Below are positions 52,147-61,903 of a DNA stretch of 64,000 bases, in pieces. Both the position numbers and the translations under genes were made by a program. The DNA lies in assembly GCF_002101585.1 (NCBI RefSeq), contig NZ_LQOT01000030.1, positions 30,419 to 94,418 on the forward strand. Direction: 5' to 3'. A model generated the notes under the pieces. That model was not told where the DNA came from. It made no database searches and was given only the letters and a program-made list of their open reading frames with translations. Source of the DNA: Mycolicibacter engbaekii (GTDB taxonomy: Bacteria; Actinomycetota; Actinomycetes; Mycobacteriales; Mycobacteriaceae). Within the stretch, counting starts at the first letter, position 1; every line of letters begins with the position of its first letter.

Positions 52147-52554
52147 ATGAGTACGGCCAGGGTTACCTCGTGTTTGATGCGAGTAACGCATCTGGACCAT
52201 TCGGTAAAGTTCTACTGCGATGTATTCGATTGCGATGTAGCTATTTACGAGCGCGATGCGGCACTTCTTTTGACTCCGAACGGTTTTGAGATCTACCTGC
52301 GCGCACATGAGGCGTCCAGGGCAGCTGGCGTCACCAACGTCGGTGTCGAGCAGTTCATGTGGTCTGTCGGCAGCGAGGAGGAGCTGCAGCGGATTGAACA
52401 ACGTATGCGTCTCCACGATCCGAGCGCGTACTCGAACACCGTAGGTGAGATCAGTTTCGTTGATGGTGCCGATCCGGATGGCATTCGGGTGCTGGTTACC
52501 TATCCGACCCCTCACCAGCTACCACGTGAGGTCATCGACCGACGGTTCCGGTAA
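52147..52554 (+). CDS. VOC (glyoxalase/bleomycin-resistance) superfamily protein
   Basis: A 135-residue single VOC unit: SCLMRVTHLDHSVKFYCDVF, ... FEIYLRAHE, ... GEISFVDGADPDGIRVLV. A metal-binding His and Glu are plausible (THLDHS, EIYL), but the substrate is open. A ribosome site GGAGG lies 6 bp upstream. The GC content is clearly lower than average, especially near 52200-52260. Confidence 0.75.
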   Translation: MSTARVTSCLMRVTHLDHSVKFYCDVFDCDVAIYERDAALLLTPNGFEIYLRAHEASRAAGVTNVGVEQFMWSVGSEEELQRIEQRMRLHDPSAYSNTVGEISFVDGADPDGIRVLVTYPTPHQLPREVIDRRFR

Positions 52555-52673
52555 AGCCCGGTTAAGATCACCTCCGAAAAAGATGCCGAAATGGATCGAG
52601 GCCACCGGGCCCAGCGAAGATTACCGCTCCACGGTTTTGAGGTGGGCAGCTACGACGAGGATGCCGATGCAGG

Positions 52674-53138
52674 ATGCACGGATCTGACGTAGCCGTTGGC
52701 GCCGACCTGTTTGTTCGGCGCCGGCGGCTTCACGCGCTGCGCGAGCAGGCTCCAGTGGTTGCGATGGTTTCGCTTGGCGGAGCTCTCGGGGCGAGCGCCC
52801 GCTACGGCATCATGCTGGCGTGGCCGACCCCAATCGATGGATTTCCTTGGGCGACAATGGCTATCAATATTACTGGGTGCGGGCTGATGGGTGTGTTGAT
52901 GGTGGCGATCACCGAACGGTGGGTCGGGCATCGGCTGCTGCGCCCGCTGCTGGGCACCGGTGTGCTGGGCGGTTACACGACGTTCTCCGCGTTCGCCGGC
53001 GATGTAGACGCCCTCGTCAGCGCTGGCTATCCTGCTCGGGCTTTGCTCTATCTGCTCAGCACTCCGGTGGCGTTGCTGATCACGACGTGGGCCGCCGCAA
53101 GCCTCACGCGACGTCTGATCGCCGGGAGGGCATCATGA
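52674..53138 (+). CDS. crcB1: FluC (CrcB) fluoride channel subunit 1
   Basis: A 154-residue protein. From residue about 32 it follows the Fluc pattern: [25 protein letters not shown] and [12 protein letters not shown]. The first 28 residues are an extra tail, so the real start may be the ATG near 52767. Fluc dimers export fluoride. It is coupled to a DUF190 gene (ATGA), then to a second FluC. I looked for a fluoride riboswitch upstream and found no convincing match. Confidence 0.85.
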   Translation: MHGSDVAVGADLFVRRRRLHALREQAPVVAMVSLGGALGASARYGIMLAWPTPIDGFPWATMAINITGCGLMGVLMVAITERWVGHRLLRPLLGTGVLGGYTTFSAFAGDVDALVSAGYPARALLYLLSTPVALLITTWAAASLTRRLIAGRAS

Positions 53139-53485
53139 GCCAACTCACCGGACCGGCGTTGCGTCTGACCGTGTTCGTCGGTGGGAGCGACACCTGGCAT
53201 CACAAACCGCTGTTCAGCGAGATCGTGCATCGGGCGCACCGAGCCGGTCTGGCCGGTGCGACGGTGTTCCGCGGAGTCGAAGGTTACGGCGCGTCCTCGG
53301 CCATCCACACGACCCGGCTGCTGTCGATGTCGGAAGATCTACCGGTCGCGGTCATCATCGTTGACTCCCCCGAGCAGATCCGTGCCTTCCTGCCGGAGCT
53401 GGACGAGCTGGTCACAGGGGGCCTCATAATGCTCGACGAAATCGAGGTCGTCCGGCACATCGGCCGAACCGTCGATAGCCGATGA
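53135..53485 (+). CDS. DUF190 protein
   Basis: A 116-residue DUF190 protein (PII-like fold): [39 protein letters not shown] and [14 protein letters not shown]. It lies between two FluC genes with 4-bp overlaps on both sides, so it very likely regulates or binds the fluoride channel. M. tuberculosis has a DUF190 protein (Rv3071) next to crcB genes as well. Confidence 0.88.
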   Translation: MSQLTGPALRLTVFVGGSDTWHHKPLFSEIVHRAHRAGLAGATVFRGVEGYGASSAIHTTRLLSMSEDLPVAVIIVDSPEQIRAFLPELDELVTGGLIMLDEIEVVRHIGRTVDSR

Positions 53486-53850
53486 CCTGGCTGCTGGTCG
53501 CCGCTGGCGCCGCGGTGGGGGCGCCGCTGCGGTATCTGACCGATCGATTCGTCCAGGCGCGCCACGACACCACATTCCCGTGGGGAACGTTCATCGCCAA
53601 TATGCTCGGCAGTCTGATCCTAGGGGTGCTCACCGGCTCAGTAGGCGGCGGCGATGAGCGCTTGCAGTTGTTGATCGGTACCGGTCTGTGCGGGGCACTG
53701 ACCACCTACTCTTCCTTCTCCTACGAGACGTTGCAGCTGGCCGGTGCCGGGGCACGGCTGTATGCGGTCACCAATCTGGTGCTCACGGTGACCTGCGGTC
53801 TGGGCGCCTATTACGCAGGCGGCTTCGCCGCAAAAATGGTCTGGGTGTGA
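53482..53850 (+). CDS. crcB2: FluC (CrcB) fluoride channel subunit 2
   Basis: A 122-residue four-helix Fluc subunit: [28 protein letters not shown] and [14 protein letters not shown], with the conserved Asn and Phe regions. With CrcB1 it probably forms the dual-topology or heterodimeric fluoride channel. It closes the operon. Confidence 0.9.
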   Translation: MTWLLVAAGAAVGAPLRYLTDRFVQARHDTTFPWGTFIANMLGSLILGVLTGSVGGGDERLQLLIGTGLCGALTTYSSFSYETLQLAGAGARLYAVTNLVLTVTCGLGAYYAGGFAAKMVWV

Positions 53851-53956
53851 TAGGTCTCGGGGTTATCCGACGCCGCTCAACGGCTATCAGGACGAGGTGC
53901 CACAATCGAGCTGGCCGTGTCCAACGACGCCCCACGGAACCACCACAGGAGTAGCA

Positions 53957-55168
53957 ATGTCGTTCTCGGTAGAGCTCAGCGATGACGTGATTGAGGTGCG
54001 GGACTGGGTTCATCAGTTCGCCGCTGAAGTTGTCCGCCCCGCAGCCGCCGAATGGGACGAACGGGAAGAGACGCCGTGGCCGGTGATCCAGGAGGCGGCA
54101 AAGATCGGGCTGTACTCGCCGGAGCTTTTCGCTACCCAGGCCGCCGAACCAAGCGGAATCGGCATGCTGACGGTGTTCGAGGAACTGTTCTGGGGCGACG
54201 CCGGCATCGCGCTGTCGATTCTGGGCACCGGGCTTGCTGCTGCGGCGCTGGCGGGCAACGGAACTCCCGAGCAGCTGGGCCAGTGGTTGCCGCTGATGTT
54301 CGGTACCGCCGATGACCCCAAGGTCGCCGCATTCTGCTCCTCGGAGCCCGACGCCGGATCGGATGTCGGGGCCATTCGCACCCGGGCCCGCTTCGACGAG
54401 ACGACCCGTGAATGGGTGCTCAACGGCACCAAGACGTGGGCAACCAACGGCGGAATCGCCAACGTGCACATCGTTGTCGCCTCGGTGTACCCCGAACTCG
54501 GCTCACGCGGGCAGGCCACGTTCGTCATCCCGCCAGAGACTCCCGGTCTGGCCCAGGGGCAGAAGTTCAAGAAGCACGGCATCCGGGCCTCGCACACCGC
54601 CGAGATCGTGCTCGACAACGTCCGGCTGTCTGAGGACATGATCCTCGGTGGCCGGGAGAAGTTCGAGGAACGCGTCGCCCGGGTCAAGGCCGGTGCGTCG
54701 GCCAGGGGGCAGGCCGCGATGAAGACCTTTGAACGGACTCGGCCCACGGTTGGCGCCATGGCGGTCGGAGTGGCCCGGGCCGCCTACGAATACGCCCTCG
54801 AATACGCCTGCCAGCGGGAACAGTTCGGCCGCAAGATCGGCGAGTTCCAGGCCGTCTCCTTCAAACTGGCGGATATGAAGAGCCGTATCGACGCCGCTCG
54901 GCTGATGGTCTGGCGGGCCGGCTGGATGGCGCGCAACAACAAGGCGTTCGACAACGCCGAGGGTTCGATGGCCAAGCTGTTCGCCAGTGAGACCGCGGTC
55001 TATGTCACCGACGAAGCCATCCAGATCCTGGGCGGCAACGGCTACACCCGGGACTACCCGGTCGAGCGGATGCACCGCGACGCCAAGATCTTCACGATCT
55101 TCGAAGGCACCAGTGAGATCCAGCGGCTGGTCATCGCCCGGGCCCTGACCGGCCTGGCTTTGCGCTGA
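53957..55168 (+). CDS. Acyl-CoA dehydrogenase
   Basis: From ATG 53957 (CAGGAG 7 bp upstream) the enzyme has 403 residues. FAD-binding [27 protein letters not shown] and the C-terminal catalytic segment [18 protein letters not shown], with Glu as the base, are all present. It catalyses the first step of beta-oxidation or of branched-chain or aromatic acyl-CoA breakdown, passing electrons to ETF. A GC-rich hairpin follows the stop (CCCGGC and GCCGGG near 55179-55201). It stands alone as a transcription unit. Confidence 0.88.
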   Translation: MSFSVELSDDVIEVRDWVHQFAAEVVRPAAAEWDEREETPWPVIQEAAKIGLYSPELFATQAAEPSGIGMLTVFEELFWGDAGIALSILGTGLAAAALAGNGTPEQLGQWLPLMFGTADDPKVAAFCSSEPDAGSDVGAIRTRARFDETTREWVLNGTKTWATNGGIANVHIVVASVYPELGSRGQATFVIPPETPGLAQGQKFKKHGIRASHTAEIVLDNVRLSEDMILGGREKFEERVARVKAGASARGQAAMKTFERTRPTVGAMAVGVARAAYEYALEYACQREQFGRKIGEFQAVSFKLADMKSRIDAARLMVWRAGWMARNNKAFDNAEGSMAKLFASETAVYVTDEAIQILGGNGYTRDYPVERMHRDAKIFTIFEGTSEIQRLVIARALTGLALR

Positions 55169-55706
55169 CCGTCACTGGCCCGGCGAGCTCCTCAGGCCGG
55201 GGCGCGGACGAAGGGGAACCGCGGGCAGTCGGTTTTAGTGTTGCCGGAGCTGGCCCGACCGCAGTCGGCGCCACAAAAGAACCGGAATTCACTTAAGCTC
55301 CTTCCGGGGCAGAATTTCATCCCTTCGGCGTCGCCGAGTTGCCCTTCGGTGTCGCCGAGTTGACGGTTGGCCCATAGGGCGTCGGCGCCACCCGCGATTT
55401 TTGCTCTGGTGCAGTACCAGAGCCCCGTCCACGACGCCGCCGTGAGCGTCGCGCGCCGTTTCAAGTGTGAGGCGGACCGCCCGCAGGTGGTTCGACCGCC
55501 CGCGGTGCGGGCGCGCCGCGGGCGCCGCGGAGCGCGGGAAAGGTTGCCGCTGGCGTGAAAAGTGGTCACCGAGAGCGTCAAAGCGTGGACGTTTGTGGTT
55601 GACAGGTGCCGAGCCTATGTTTACCGTGGGCCTTAACCTACGGAACCGTAGGTTGGGCTGGGGGGCCAACTGAGGGCCACAGTTCTTTAGGGAGGGGACT
55701 AGAAGC
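55169..55706. other. Long intergenic region with a 21-bp tandem duplication
   Basis: Between the acyl-CoA dehydrogenase and desA genes lies 538 bp. CCCTTCGGCGTCGCCGAGTTG at 55321-55341 is 21 bp long and is followed at once by a second copy with one change (55342-55362). A leftward ORF (55192-55581) spans it, encoding Cys-rich FCGADCGRASSGNTK; it is not convincing as a gene. The desA promoter and operator lie at the right end. Confidence 0.5.
55599..55654 (+). promoter_or_regulatory. desA promoter with a perfect MadR-like operator
   Basis: A TTGACA -35 (55599-55604) and TACCGT -10 (55622-55627) are 17 bp apart. Directly after comes AACCTACGGAACCGTAGGTT (55635-55654), 9-bp inverted arms with a central AA, which would cover the transcription start. 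It resembles the operator of MadR, the TetR regulator of acyl-ACP desaturases, as I recall it. Confidence 0.75.
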
Positions 55707-56624
55707 ATGGTGAACGTCCAGACGGAGCTGCTGCACGAACTGGAGCCGATCGTCGAGCAGAACCTCAACCGCCACCTCGAAGCGGCCAAGCCGTGGTTGC
55801 CGCACGATTACGTGCCGTGGAGCCGGGGGCGCGATTTCGCCTTCCTCGGCGGACAGGACTGGGTTCCCGAAGACTCGCCCTTGGACCCGGTCGCCAAAGC
55901 CGCATTGCTGGTTAACTTGCTGACCGAGGACAACCTGCCGTCGTACCACCGGGAGATTGCCACCACCTTCGGTCGCGACGGGGCCTGGGGTAGCTGGGTG
56001 GGCCAGTGGACCGCTGAGGAGGGCCGTCACAGCATCGCGCTGCGCGACTACCTCATCGTCACCCGCGGGATCGACCCGGTGAATCTGGAGAACATGCGGA
56101 TGCGCCACACCATCGCCGGCTACGACTCTGGCGGCAAGAACATGCTGCAGGTGCTGGCCTACGTGTCGATCCAGGAACTCGCCACGCGGGTCTCGCACCG
56201 AAACACCGGCAAAGCCTCCGGGTGTCCTATCGCCGACCAGTTGCTGGCCCGGGTCGCCCTGGACGAGAACCTGCACATGATCTTCTACCGCAACCTGCTG
56301 CAGGCAGCCTTCGACATCGCCCCGGACGACACCATGTGTGCGATCCGTGACGAGGTGCTCGGCTTCGCGATGCCCGGGATGAACATGCCCGGCTTCCAGG
56401 AGAACGCCGTCATGATCGCCAAGGCCGGTATCTACGACCTGCGCATCCACCACGACGAAGTCGTGCAGCCGGTGTTGCGATTCTGGAAGGTCGATGAGCG
56501 CAACGATTTCGGCGAGGCGGGGGAGCAGGCGCGTGAGCAGATCGCCGGCTACATGAAGATGGTCGACGAACGTGCCACCTACTACGAGGAGAAGGCGAAG
56601 GCGCGCGAGGGGGTTTCCGCCTAG
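55707..56624 (+). CDS. Acyl-ACP desaturase, DesA1-like
   Basis: The 305-residue enzyme belongs to the soluble di-iron acyl-ACP desaturases. Iron ligands lie in [18 protein letters not shown] (EExxH) and DENLH. It resembles M. tuberculosis DesA1 (Rv0824c, 338 residues) but lacks the Lys-rich C-terminal tail. Such enzymes introduce the double bond in meromycolic acids. A GGGAGGGG ribosome site and a strong palindromic operator precede it. It overlaps the convergent methyltransferase by 4 bp at the 3' end. Confidence 0.87.
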   Translation: MVNVQTELLHELEPIVEQNLNRHLEAAKPWLPHDYVPWSRGRDFAFLGGQDWVPEDSPLDPVAKAALLVNLLTEDNLPSYHREIATTFGRDGAWGSWVGQWTAEEGRHSIALRDYLIVTRGIDPVNLENMRMRHTIAGYDSGGKNMLQVLAYVSIQELATRVSHRNTGKASGCPIADQLLARVALDENLHMIFYRNLLQAAFDIAPDDTMCAIRDEVLGFAMPGMNMPGFQENAVMIAKAGIYDLRIHHDEVVQPVLRFWKVDERNDFGEAGEQAREQIAGYMKMVDERATYYEEKAKAREGVSA

Positions 56625-57580
56625 GCGGGCTCTGCACCCTGCTTGATCGCGCCCTGCTTGATCGAGGTGTAGTAGGTGGTGTCGGCCATCGTCACCGCCC
56701 CGGCATCGCGCTCCGGCGTGGGACGCCGGTACTGCGCCAACAGGTCGGCCAGGCTTTGGCCGGTCGATGCCCAGCCCAAGGGGGCCAGGTAGGCGGCGAC
56801 GTCGTGGCGGTCGCCTTCATACCCGAGTTCGGAGAACTCCAGGTCGAAGCCGTGCTCCTGCCACTTCTCGGTGGCGCTGCGCATCGTTTCGCGGGCCTGC
56901 TCCTGTTCGGCCGCGGACAGGTTCGGGATGGCCTCGGTGGCCAGTCGGCTGCCGTCGGCGCTCAGCGCGGTGAGATTGTCCAGCAGCCGGTCTTGTGCCT
57001 GCGGCGGCAGATAACCGAGCAGTCCCTCGGCGATCCATGCGGTGGGCTGGGTGCGGTCGAAACCCGCCGCGATCAATGCGGCCGGCCAGTCGTCGCGGAG
57101 ATCGACCGCCACGGCGCGCCGATCCGCGGTCGGCTCGGCGCCCAGGTCTGCCATCGTCGCGGCCTTGAAATCGAGCACCGCCGGCTGGTCGATCTCGAAG
57201 ATCGTCACACCGTCGGGCCAGGTCAGGCGGTAGGCGCGGGCGTCCAGGCCTGATGCCAGGATCACCAGTTGGCGAATCCCGTCCTGCGTGGCGCCGGTCA
57301 GGAACGCGTCGAAAAAGCGGGTGCGGGCGGCCATCGCGTCGGGCATCTGACCGAGCTTCCAGGCGGAGTCGTGGTCGTCGAGGTCGGTGCCCTCCAAGTC
57401 GCCGGCGGCCCACCTGGTCAGGAAGTCGACACCGACGGCGCGCACCAGTGGTTCGGCGAAGCGGTCGTCGATCAGCGGATTCTCGGCTTTGGTGGCGATG
57501 GCCCGGGCGGCCGCGACCATCGTCGCGGTGGCTCCGACGCTGGTGGCCAGGTCCCACGTGTCGTTGTCGGTTCGTGCCAT
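56621..57580 (-). CDS. SAM-dependent methyltransferase (TIGR00027/LCMT-like)
   Basis: A 319-residue member of the large mycobacterial family annotated as S-adenosylmethionine-dependent methyltransferases: [20 protein letters not shown] at the start, [15 protein letters not shown] in the SAM region, and [14 protein letters not shown]. The substrates are unknown; the family is close to leucine carboxyl methyltransferases. An AT-rich inverted repeat 26 bp upstream of its start suggests a dedicated regulator. Confidence 0.87.
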   Translation of the reverse strand: MARTDNDTWDLATSVGATATMVAAARAIATKAENPLIDDRFAEPLVRAVGVDFLTRWAAGDLEGTDLDDHDSAWKLGQMPDAMAARTRFFDAFLTGATQDGIRQLVILASGLDARAYRLTWPDGVTIFEIDQPAVLDFKAATMADLGAEPTADRRAVAVDLRDDWPAALIAAGFDRTQPTAWIAEGLLGYLPPQAQDRLLDNLTALSADGSRLATEAIPNLSAAEQEQARETMRSATEKWQEHGFDLEFSELGYEGDRHDVAAYLAPLGWASTGQSLADLLAQYRRPTPERDAGAVTMADTTYYTSIKQGAIKQGAEPA

Positions 57581-57605
57581 GGCGTGCTCCTCGAAGTGGC
57601 TGGTG

Positions 57606-57623
57606 AGACTATTTAGTTAGTCT
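57606..57623. promoter_or_regulatory. AT-rich inverted repeat upstream of the methyltransferase
   Basis: AGACTA (57606-57611) and TAGTCT (57618-57623) form an inverted repeat with a 6-bp spacer inside the AT-rich region 57605-57650. It lies 26 bp before the ATG on the reverse strand. Its regulator is unknown. Confidence 0.4.
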
Positions 57624-57699
57624 AGCAAGTAATTAGTTTGATTAACAAACATCCGGGCGTGCCTGATCGCCGCTACCGGCTGCCGCGGACCGTCGCCGG

Positions 57700-58923
57700 C
57701 TAATGCAGGGTCAGGTAGATCAGCGCGATGTTGAGGCTGCCGATCACCGCCGTGACGGCCCAGCCCAACGCGGAGGTGAGCTGCCCGTTGGCGTCGTCAC
57801 CCATCAGGGTGCGGTCGCTTGTCGCCCGGATCAGCGGCACCAGTGCGAACGGGATGCCGAAAGACAGCACCACCTGTGAAATCACCAGCGCCCGGGTGGG
57901 CTCGAGGCCGGCGGCGAGGATTACCAGCGCCGGGATCAACGTGATCAGCCGGCGCCACAGCAGCGGGACCGACACCCGCAGCAGGCCCGCCATGATCATG
58001 GAGCCGGCATAGGCGCCCACCGAGGTCGAAGCCAGGCCAGAGGCCAGCAACCCGACCGCGAAGAACAGCGCGAACGTGGGCCCCAGGGTGTTGGCCACCG
58101 CGGCGTGCGCTCCCTCGATGGAGTCGGCGTAGTCCAGTCCGCGCAGATTGTGGGCGGCCACGACCAGCATGGCCAGGTTCAGCGAGCCGGCCACCAGCAT
58201 GGCCAAGCCGACGTCCCACCGGGTCACCCGTAAAAGTCGGCGTCGTGCCGAGCCGGGCTCCGGTCGGCCGTGCCGGTCGCGGGCCAGGCCCGAGTGCAGG
58301 TACACCGCGTGGGGCATCACCGTGGCCCCCAGGATCGCGGTGGCCAACAACACGCTTTCAGCGCCGTCGAAACGGGGCATCAGGCCGGCGGCGACATCGG
58401 CCGGCGCCGGCGGGGCGACCACCAGACTGGCCAGGAATCCGATGGCGATGATGAGCAGCAGCCCGCTGGTCACCTGTTCGAACATTCGCGGTCCGCGCCG
58501 GTCGCCCACCATCAACAGCGCTATCGACACCGTCCCGGTGATCAGACCGCCGAGCACCAGCGGCAATCCGAAGATCAGGTTCAGGGCGATCGCGCCGCCC
58601 ACCACCTCGGCCAGATCTGTTGCCATGGCAACCAATTCGGCCTGCAGCCAATAAGCGATGCGCACCGGCGTACTGCTGCGGGCGCCGATCACCTCCGGCA
58701 GTGAATTCCCGGTCACCAATCCGAGCTTCGCCGACAGGTACTGCACCAGGCCCGCCATGGCGTTGGCCGCGACGATGACCCACACCAGCAGGAACCCGTA
58801 CTTGGCTCCGGCGCTGACATTGGCGGCGACGTTGCCCGGGTCGACGTAGGCGATGGCCGCGACGAAAGCCGGGCCGAGCAGCGCCCAGCCCGGCTTGAGT
58901 CGCACCGCGGTGTCTGCGGCCAC
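57700..58923 (-). CDS. mntH: Nramp-family divalent metal transporter MntH
   Basis: A 407-residue transporter with 11 predicted helices. The metal-site motifs are DPGN at residues 28-31 in TM1 and MPHAVYLHSGL in TM6; MATDLAE lies in TM3. It moves Mn2+ and Fe2+ with protons. It matches M. tuberculosis Rv0924c in sequence and place, which starts the second block of synteny with Rv0924c-Rv0938. The region upstream of its ATG shows no clear Mn riboswitch. Confidence 0.92.
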   Translation of the reverse strand: MAADTAVRLKPGWALLGPAFVAAIAYVDPGNVAANVSAGAKYGFLLVWVIVAANAMAGLVQYLSAKLGLVTGNSLPEVIGARSSTPVRIAYWLQAELVAMATDLAEVVGGAIALNLIFGLPLVLGGLITGTVSIALLMVGDRRGPRMFEQVTSGLLLIIAIGFLASLVVAPPAPADVAAGLMPRFDGAESVLLATAILGATVMPHAVYLHSGLARDRHGRPEPGSARRRLLRVTRWDVGLAMLVAGSLNLAMLVVAAHNLRGLDYADSIEGAHAAVANTLGPTFALFFAVGLLASGLASTSVGAYAGSMIMAGLLRVSVPLLWRRLITLIPALVILAAGLEPTRALVISQVVLSFGIPFALVPLIRATSDRTLMGDDANGQLTSALGWAVTAVIGSLNIALIYLTLH

Positions 58924-58989
58924 CGGCGCCCTTTCCGTCCGACGAACAGAAAAGTCAGGGTAGCCGGAAATCCGGCGGAGCGTCCGCGC

Positions 58990-60066
58990 TCAGCAGGCGC
59001 GGTAGAGGCCCCTGCCGGTGATCAGTGGAAGGTCCAGGGTGGTCCGAATACCCGGCTCGGCCGCCACCACCGCCGGAATCGCGTTGACCACCCGCATCGC
59101 GGTGGCCACCAGACCCGCGTGGTTGTGGTCGCCGTTTGGGCTCGACAGACACAGGTCCAGGGCGTAGGAGGGCTCGCCGGTCACCTCGACCCGGTAGGAC
59201 CCCCCGGGCTGCGCCGGCTGCGGCCACTGCGGACACAGGTCTTCGCGCAGCCGCGTGACGTGCTCGAGCACCACGGCGGCCCGGCCGTCGACCATGCCGC
59301 GCACTTCGAAGCGCAAGGCAGCGGCCGTGCCCTTCGCGATGGCGCCGGAGGCGATGGTGAAGTCCTCCGGCGCGGGCACCCGGGTGTGGGACTGCTCGAC
59401 CGCGTCGAGTTGCAGCCCCAGGCCGGCCGCGAGCTGGCGCACCACCGAACCCCACGCCAGGCTCAGCACGCCGGGCTGCAGCAACATCGGTGTTTCGTCC
59501 ATCGGCTTGCCGAAGCCCATCACGTCGAACATGACGGCGGCGCTGTCATAGGTGGCGTAGTCGACGATCTCCATGCAGCGGATCTGCTCGATGCTCTGGC
59601 AGGTGCCCGCCAACGCCAGGGGCAGCAGGTCGTTGGCGAATCCCGGATCGATGCCGTTGACGAACAGGCTCGAACCGCCTTGCCGCGCGGCGTCTTCGAT
59701 CGGGGTGAGCATCTCCGGTGGCAGCACGTGCCACGGGTACTGTAGGAACACCGCGCTGCTGCCCACCACGTTGATTCCGGCGCTCAGGATGCGCTTGAAG
59801 TCATCGAGCGCTTCGAGGAGCCGGTTGTCGGCCAGAGCCGTGTAGACCACACAGTCGGGCTTGGCGTCGAGCACCTGCTGCAAGTCGGTGGTCGCGGTCA
59901 CGCCCGTCGGCGTGCTCACCCCGGCCAACTCCGCAGCGTCTTTGCCGGCCTTGGCATCCGAGGACACCCAGACGCCGGTCAACTCGAATTCCGGGTTGAT
60001 GATCAGTGCCTTGAGCGCATGGACACCGACATTGCCGGTGCCGATCTGTGCCACGCGGATGGTCAT
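58990..60066 (-). CDS. NAD(P)-binding dihydrodipicolinate-reductase-like protein (Rv0926c-type)
   Basis: A 358-residue Rossmann-fold protein with VAQIGTGNVGVHALKALI at the N terminus and the C-terminal catalytic-like region with VNGIDPGFANDLLPL. It fits the diaminopimelate-dehydrogenase/2,4-diaminopentanoate-type family as annotated in mycobacteria. The substrate is unknown; its SDR neighbour and a KstR-like site upstream point to lipid or sterol metabolism. It follows the SDR gene by 10 bp in the same operon. Confidence 0.8.
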   Translation of the reverse strand: MTIRVAQIGTGNVGVHALKALIINPEFELTGVWVSSDAKAGKDAAELAGVSTPTGVTATTDLQQVLDAKPDCVVYTALADNRLLEALDDFKRILSAGINVVGSSAVFLQYPWHVLPPEMLTPIEDAARQGGSSLFVNGIDPGFANDLLPLALAGTCQSIEQIRCMEIVDYATYDSAAVMFDVMGFGKPMDETPMLLQPGVLSLAWGSVVRQLAAGLGLQLDAVEQSHTRVPAPEDFTIASGAIAKGTAAALRFEVRGMVDGRAAVVLEHVTRLREDLCPQWPQPAQPGGSYRVEVTGEPSYALDLCLSSPNGDHNHAGLVATAMRVVNAIPAVVAAEPGIRTTLDLPLITGRGLYRAC

Positions 60067-60076
60067 GGTCAGTTCC

Positions 60077-60868
60077 TCACAGGTCCGGGACGGGCAGATC
60101 GAGGTTCGGGAAGGTGAGGCCGCCGTCGACCTCGAGCACTTTGCCGGTCAGGTAACTGCCGGCCGGTGAAGCCAGGTACAACGCGGCTGCCGCGATGTCG
60201 TCGGGGTCGCCGAGCCGACGCATCGGTGTGGCCTTCTCCATCGGGGCGCGCAGCGCGTCGTTGGACGCCACGACGTCCAGCGCCGAGGTCAGGATCGATC
60301 CCGGTGCGATGCCGTTGACGCGGATCTTCGGGCACAGATCGAGTGCGGCCAGCCTGGTGTAGTGCGCCAGCGCCGCCTTGGCCGTCCCGTAGGCGGCGAA
60401 CCCGCGTCCGGCCACCCGCCCCATGGTGGAGGTGATGTTGATGATCGAGCCTGTGCCGGAGTGCTCCAGGATCAGCGGCACCGCTGCGACCGTCAGCGCA
60501 TGCGCCGTGACGACGTTGAAGGTGAACGCGTCCCTGAGGTCTTTGGTCGACGTGGTCAGCAGGGTGTTGGGCATCGTCCCGCCGACGTTGTTGACCACGA
60601 TGTCGAGCCTGCCGAACGCCTCGATCGCCTCGCCGGCCAGCTTTGCCGTCTCTTCGGGGTGGGCCAGATCGGCGACGACGATGTGCGCACGACGCCCCGC
60701 CGCCTCGACTCGTTGCGCGACGGCCTCTAGTTCGGATTGGGTGCGCGAGGCGATGACGACATCCGCGCCCGCCTCGGCAAACGCGACCGCGATCGCAGCG
60801 CCCAGTCCTCTGCCGGCACCTGTGACCACCGCTGTTTGATTGTCAATTCGGAACTTGTCGAGTATCAC
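60077..60868 (-). CDS. Short-chain dehydrogenase/reductase (Rv0927c-type)
   Basis: A 263-residue classical [28 protein letters not shown], the Ser in NITSTMG and the catalytic [12 protein letters not shown]. The C-terminal [13 protein letters not shown] is typical of 3-hydroxyacyl or steroid dehydrogenases. A KstR-like palindrome lies 45 bp upstream of the start. Gene order matches Rv0927c in M. tuberculosis. It probably starts an operon with the reductase-like gene. Confidence 0.85.
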   Translation of the reverse strand: MILDKFRIDNQTAVVTGAGRGLGAAIAVAFAEAGADVVIASRTQSELEAVAQRVEAAGRRAHIVVADLAHPEETAKLAGEAIEAFGRLDIVVNNVGGTMPNTLLTTSTKDLRDAFTFNVVTAHALTVAAVPLILEHSGTGSIINITSTMGRVAGRGFAAYGTAKAALAHYTRLAALDLCPKIRVNGIAPGSILTSALDVVASNDALRAPMEKATPMRRLGDPDDIAAAALYLASPAGSYLTGKVLEVDGGLTFPNLDLPVPDL

Positions 60869-60912
60869 CGCGCAACGCTAACAAGGATCGGCGGCGGGCT
60901 GAACCCCTTCTT

Positions 60913-60926
60913 TGAAACACGTTCTA
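60913..60926. promoter_or_regulatory. KstR-like operator upstream of the SDR gene
   Basis: The reverse strand reads TAGAACGTGTTTCA, which fits the KstR pattern TnnAACnnGTTnnA. It lies 45-58 bp upstream of the SDR start codon. KstR represses cholesterol and lipid catabolic genes until a CoA thioester intermediate binds. Confidence 0.6.
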
Positions 60927-60962
60927 ATTCGACGGTTGGCGTCGCGGCGGCGGGCCCCCGGC

Positions 60963-61841
60963 CTAGGTGCGCGCCGTCTTCTTGGCCGCCGTCTTCTTGG
61001 CCGGTACCTTTTTGGCGGGAGCCTTCTTCGCGGGCGGTGTCTGCTCGGCGGCCGAGCGCCTCTTCACGCTGGCCTCCAGTTTGGCCAGCAGGTCGGAGAC
61101 GTCCTCGGTGGCGTCCAGCTCCGCGGGATGCTCCTCGGGGGTGAAGGCTTCATCGCCTTCGAGCTTGGCCGCGATCATCTCCTGCAACTGCTCCTGGTAG
61201 GTGTCGTGGTAACGGTCGGGGTCGAAGTCGTCGGCCATCGAGTCGACCACCTGCCCGGCCATCTTGAGCTCGGCCGGCTTGATCTCGACCTTGCCGTCGA
61301 GCGACGGAAAGTCGGGATCGCGGATCTCATCCGGCCACAGCAGGGTGTGTACCACCATCACCTCGCGCTTGGAGAAGTCCTTGACCCGCAACGCCGCCAG
61401 CCGGGTCTTGTTGCGCAGCGTGAAGTGGACGATCGCCACCCGGTCGGTTTCGGCCAGCGTCTTGGCCAGCAGCACATAGGATTTGATCGACTTCGATCCG
61501 GGTTCCAGAAAATAGCTGCGGTCAAAAAGCATCGGGTCCAAATCGGCGGCCGGCACGAACTCGAGCACCGCGATCTCGTGGTCGCGTTCTTCGGGGAGGT
61601 TCGCGATGTCGTCGTCGGTGATCACCACCATGCGGCCGTCGTCGGACTCATAGGCCCGCGCGATCTCGCTGTAGTCCACGACTTCGCCGCACTCCTCGCA
61701 CACCCGCCGGTAGCGGATCCGGCCGTGATCCTTGGCGTGTACCTGGCGGAACTTGATGTCGTGGTCCTCGGTGGCGCTGTAGACCTTCACCGGCACGTTG
61801 ACCAGACCGAATGCGATCGAGCCCTTCCAGATGGAGCGCAT
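60963..61841 (-). CDS. ku: Ku DNA end-binding protein (NHEJ)
   Basis: A 292-residue bacterial Ku: MRSIWKGSIAFGLVNVPVKV at the start, the ring-forming core to about residue 250, and a Lys/Ala-rich tail (KKAPAKKVPAKKTAAKK) that can bind DNA without ends. It recruits LigD for double-strand break joining. It diverges from ligD, with 62 bp between the starts, as in M. tuberculosis Rv0937c-Rv0938. The gene itself looks intact. Confidence 0.95.
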   Translation of the reverse strand: MRSIWKGSIAFGLVNVPVKVYSATEDHDIKFRQVHAKDHGRIRYRRVCEECGEVVDYSEIARAYESDDGRMVVITDDDIANLPEERDHEIAVLEFVPAADLDPMLFDRSYFLEPGSKSIKSYVLLAKTLAETDRVAIVHFTLRNKTRLAALRVKDFSKREVMVVHTLLWPDEIRDPDFPSLDGKVEIKPAELKMAGQVVDSMADDFDPDRYHDTYQEQLQEMIAAKLEGDEAFTPEEHPAELDATEDVSDLLAKLEASVKRRSAAEQTPPAKKAPAKKVPAKKTAAKKTART

Positions 61842-61903
61842 GAGGCAAGTATGCCCACGCCAGAGTGCCGGTAACCGGCATTGGCACGACGTAGGTTGGC
61901 TGC

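Noticed and set aside
52555..52673. Possible fluoride riboswitch before crcB1
   Set aside because: The conserved core pairing and loop words of the crcB RNA motif could not be found; only loose GATG words occur. A covariance-model search would decide.
55192..55581. Cys-rich reverse-strand ORF of about 129 codons
   Set aside because: It contains a 7-residue tandem repeat from the 21-bp duplication, an Arg-rich N terminus and no ribosome site or homologue that I recognise. Kept only as a note in the intergenic entry.
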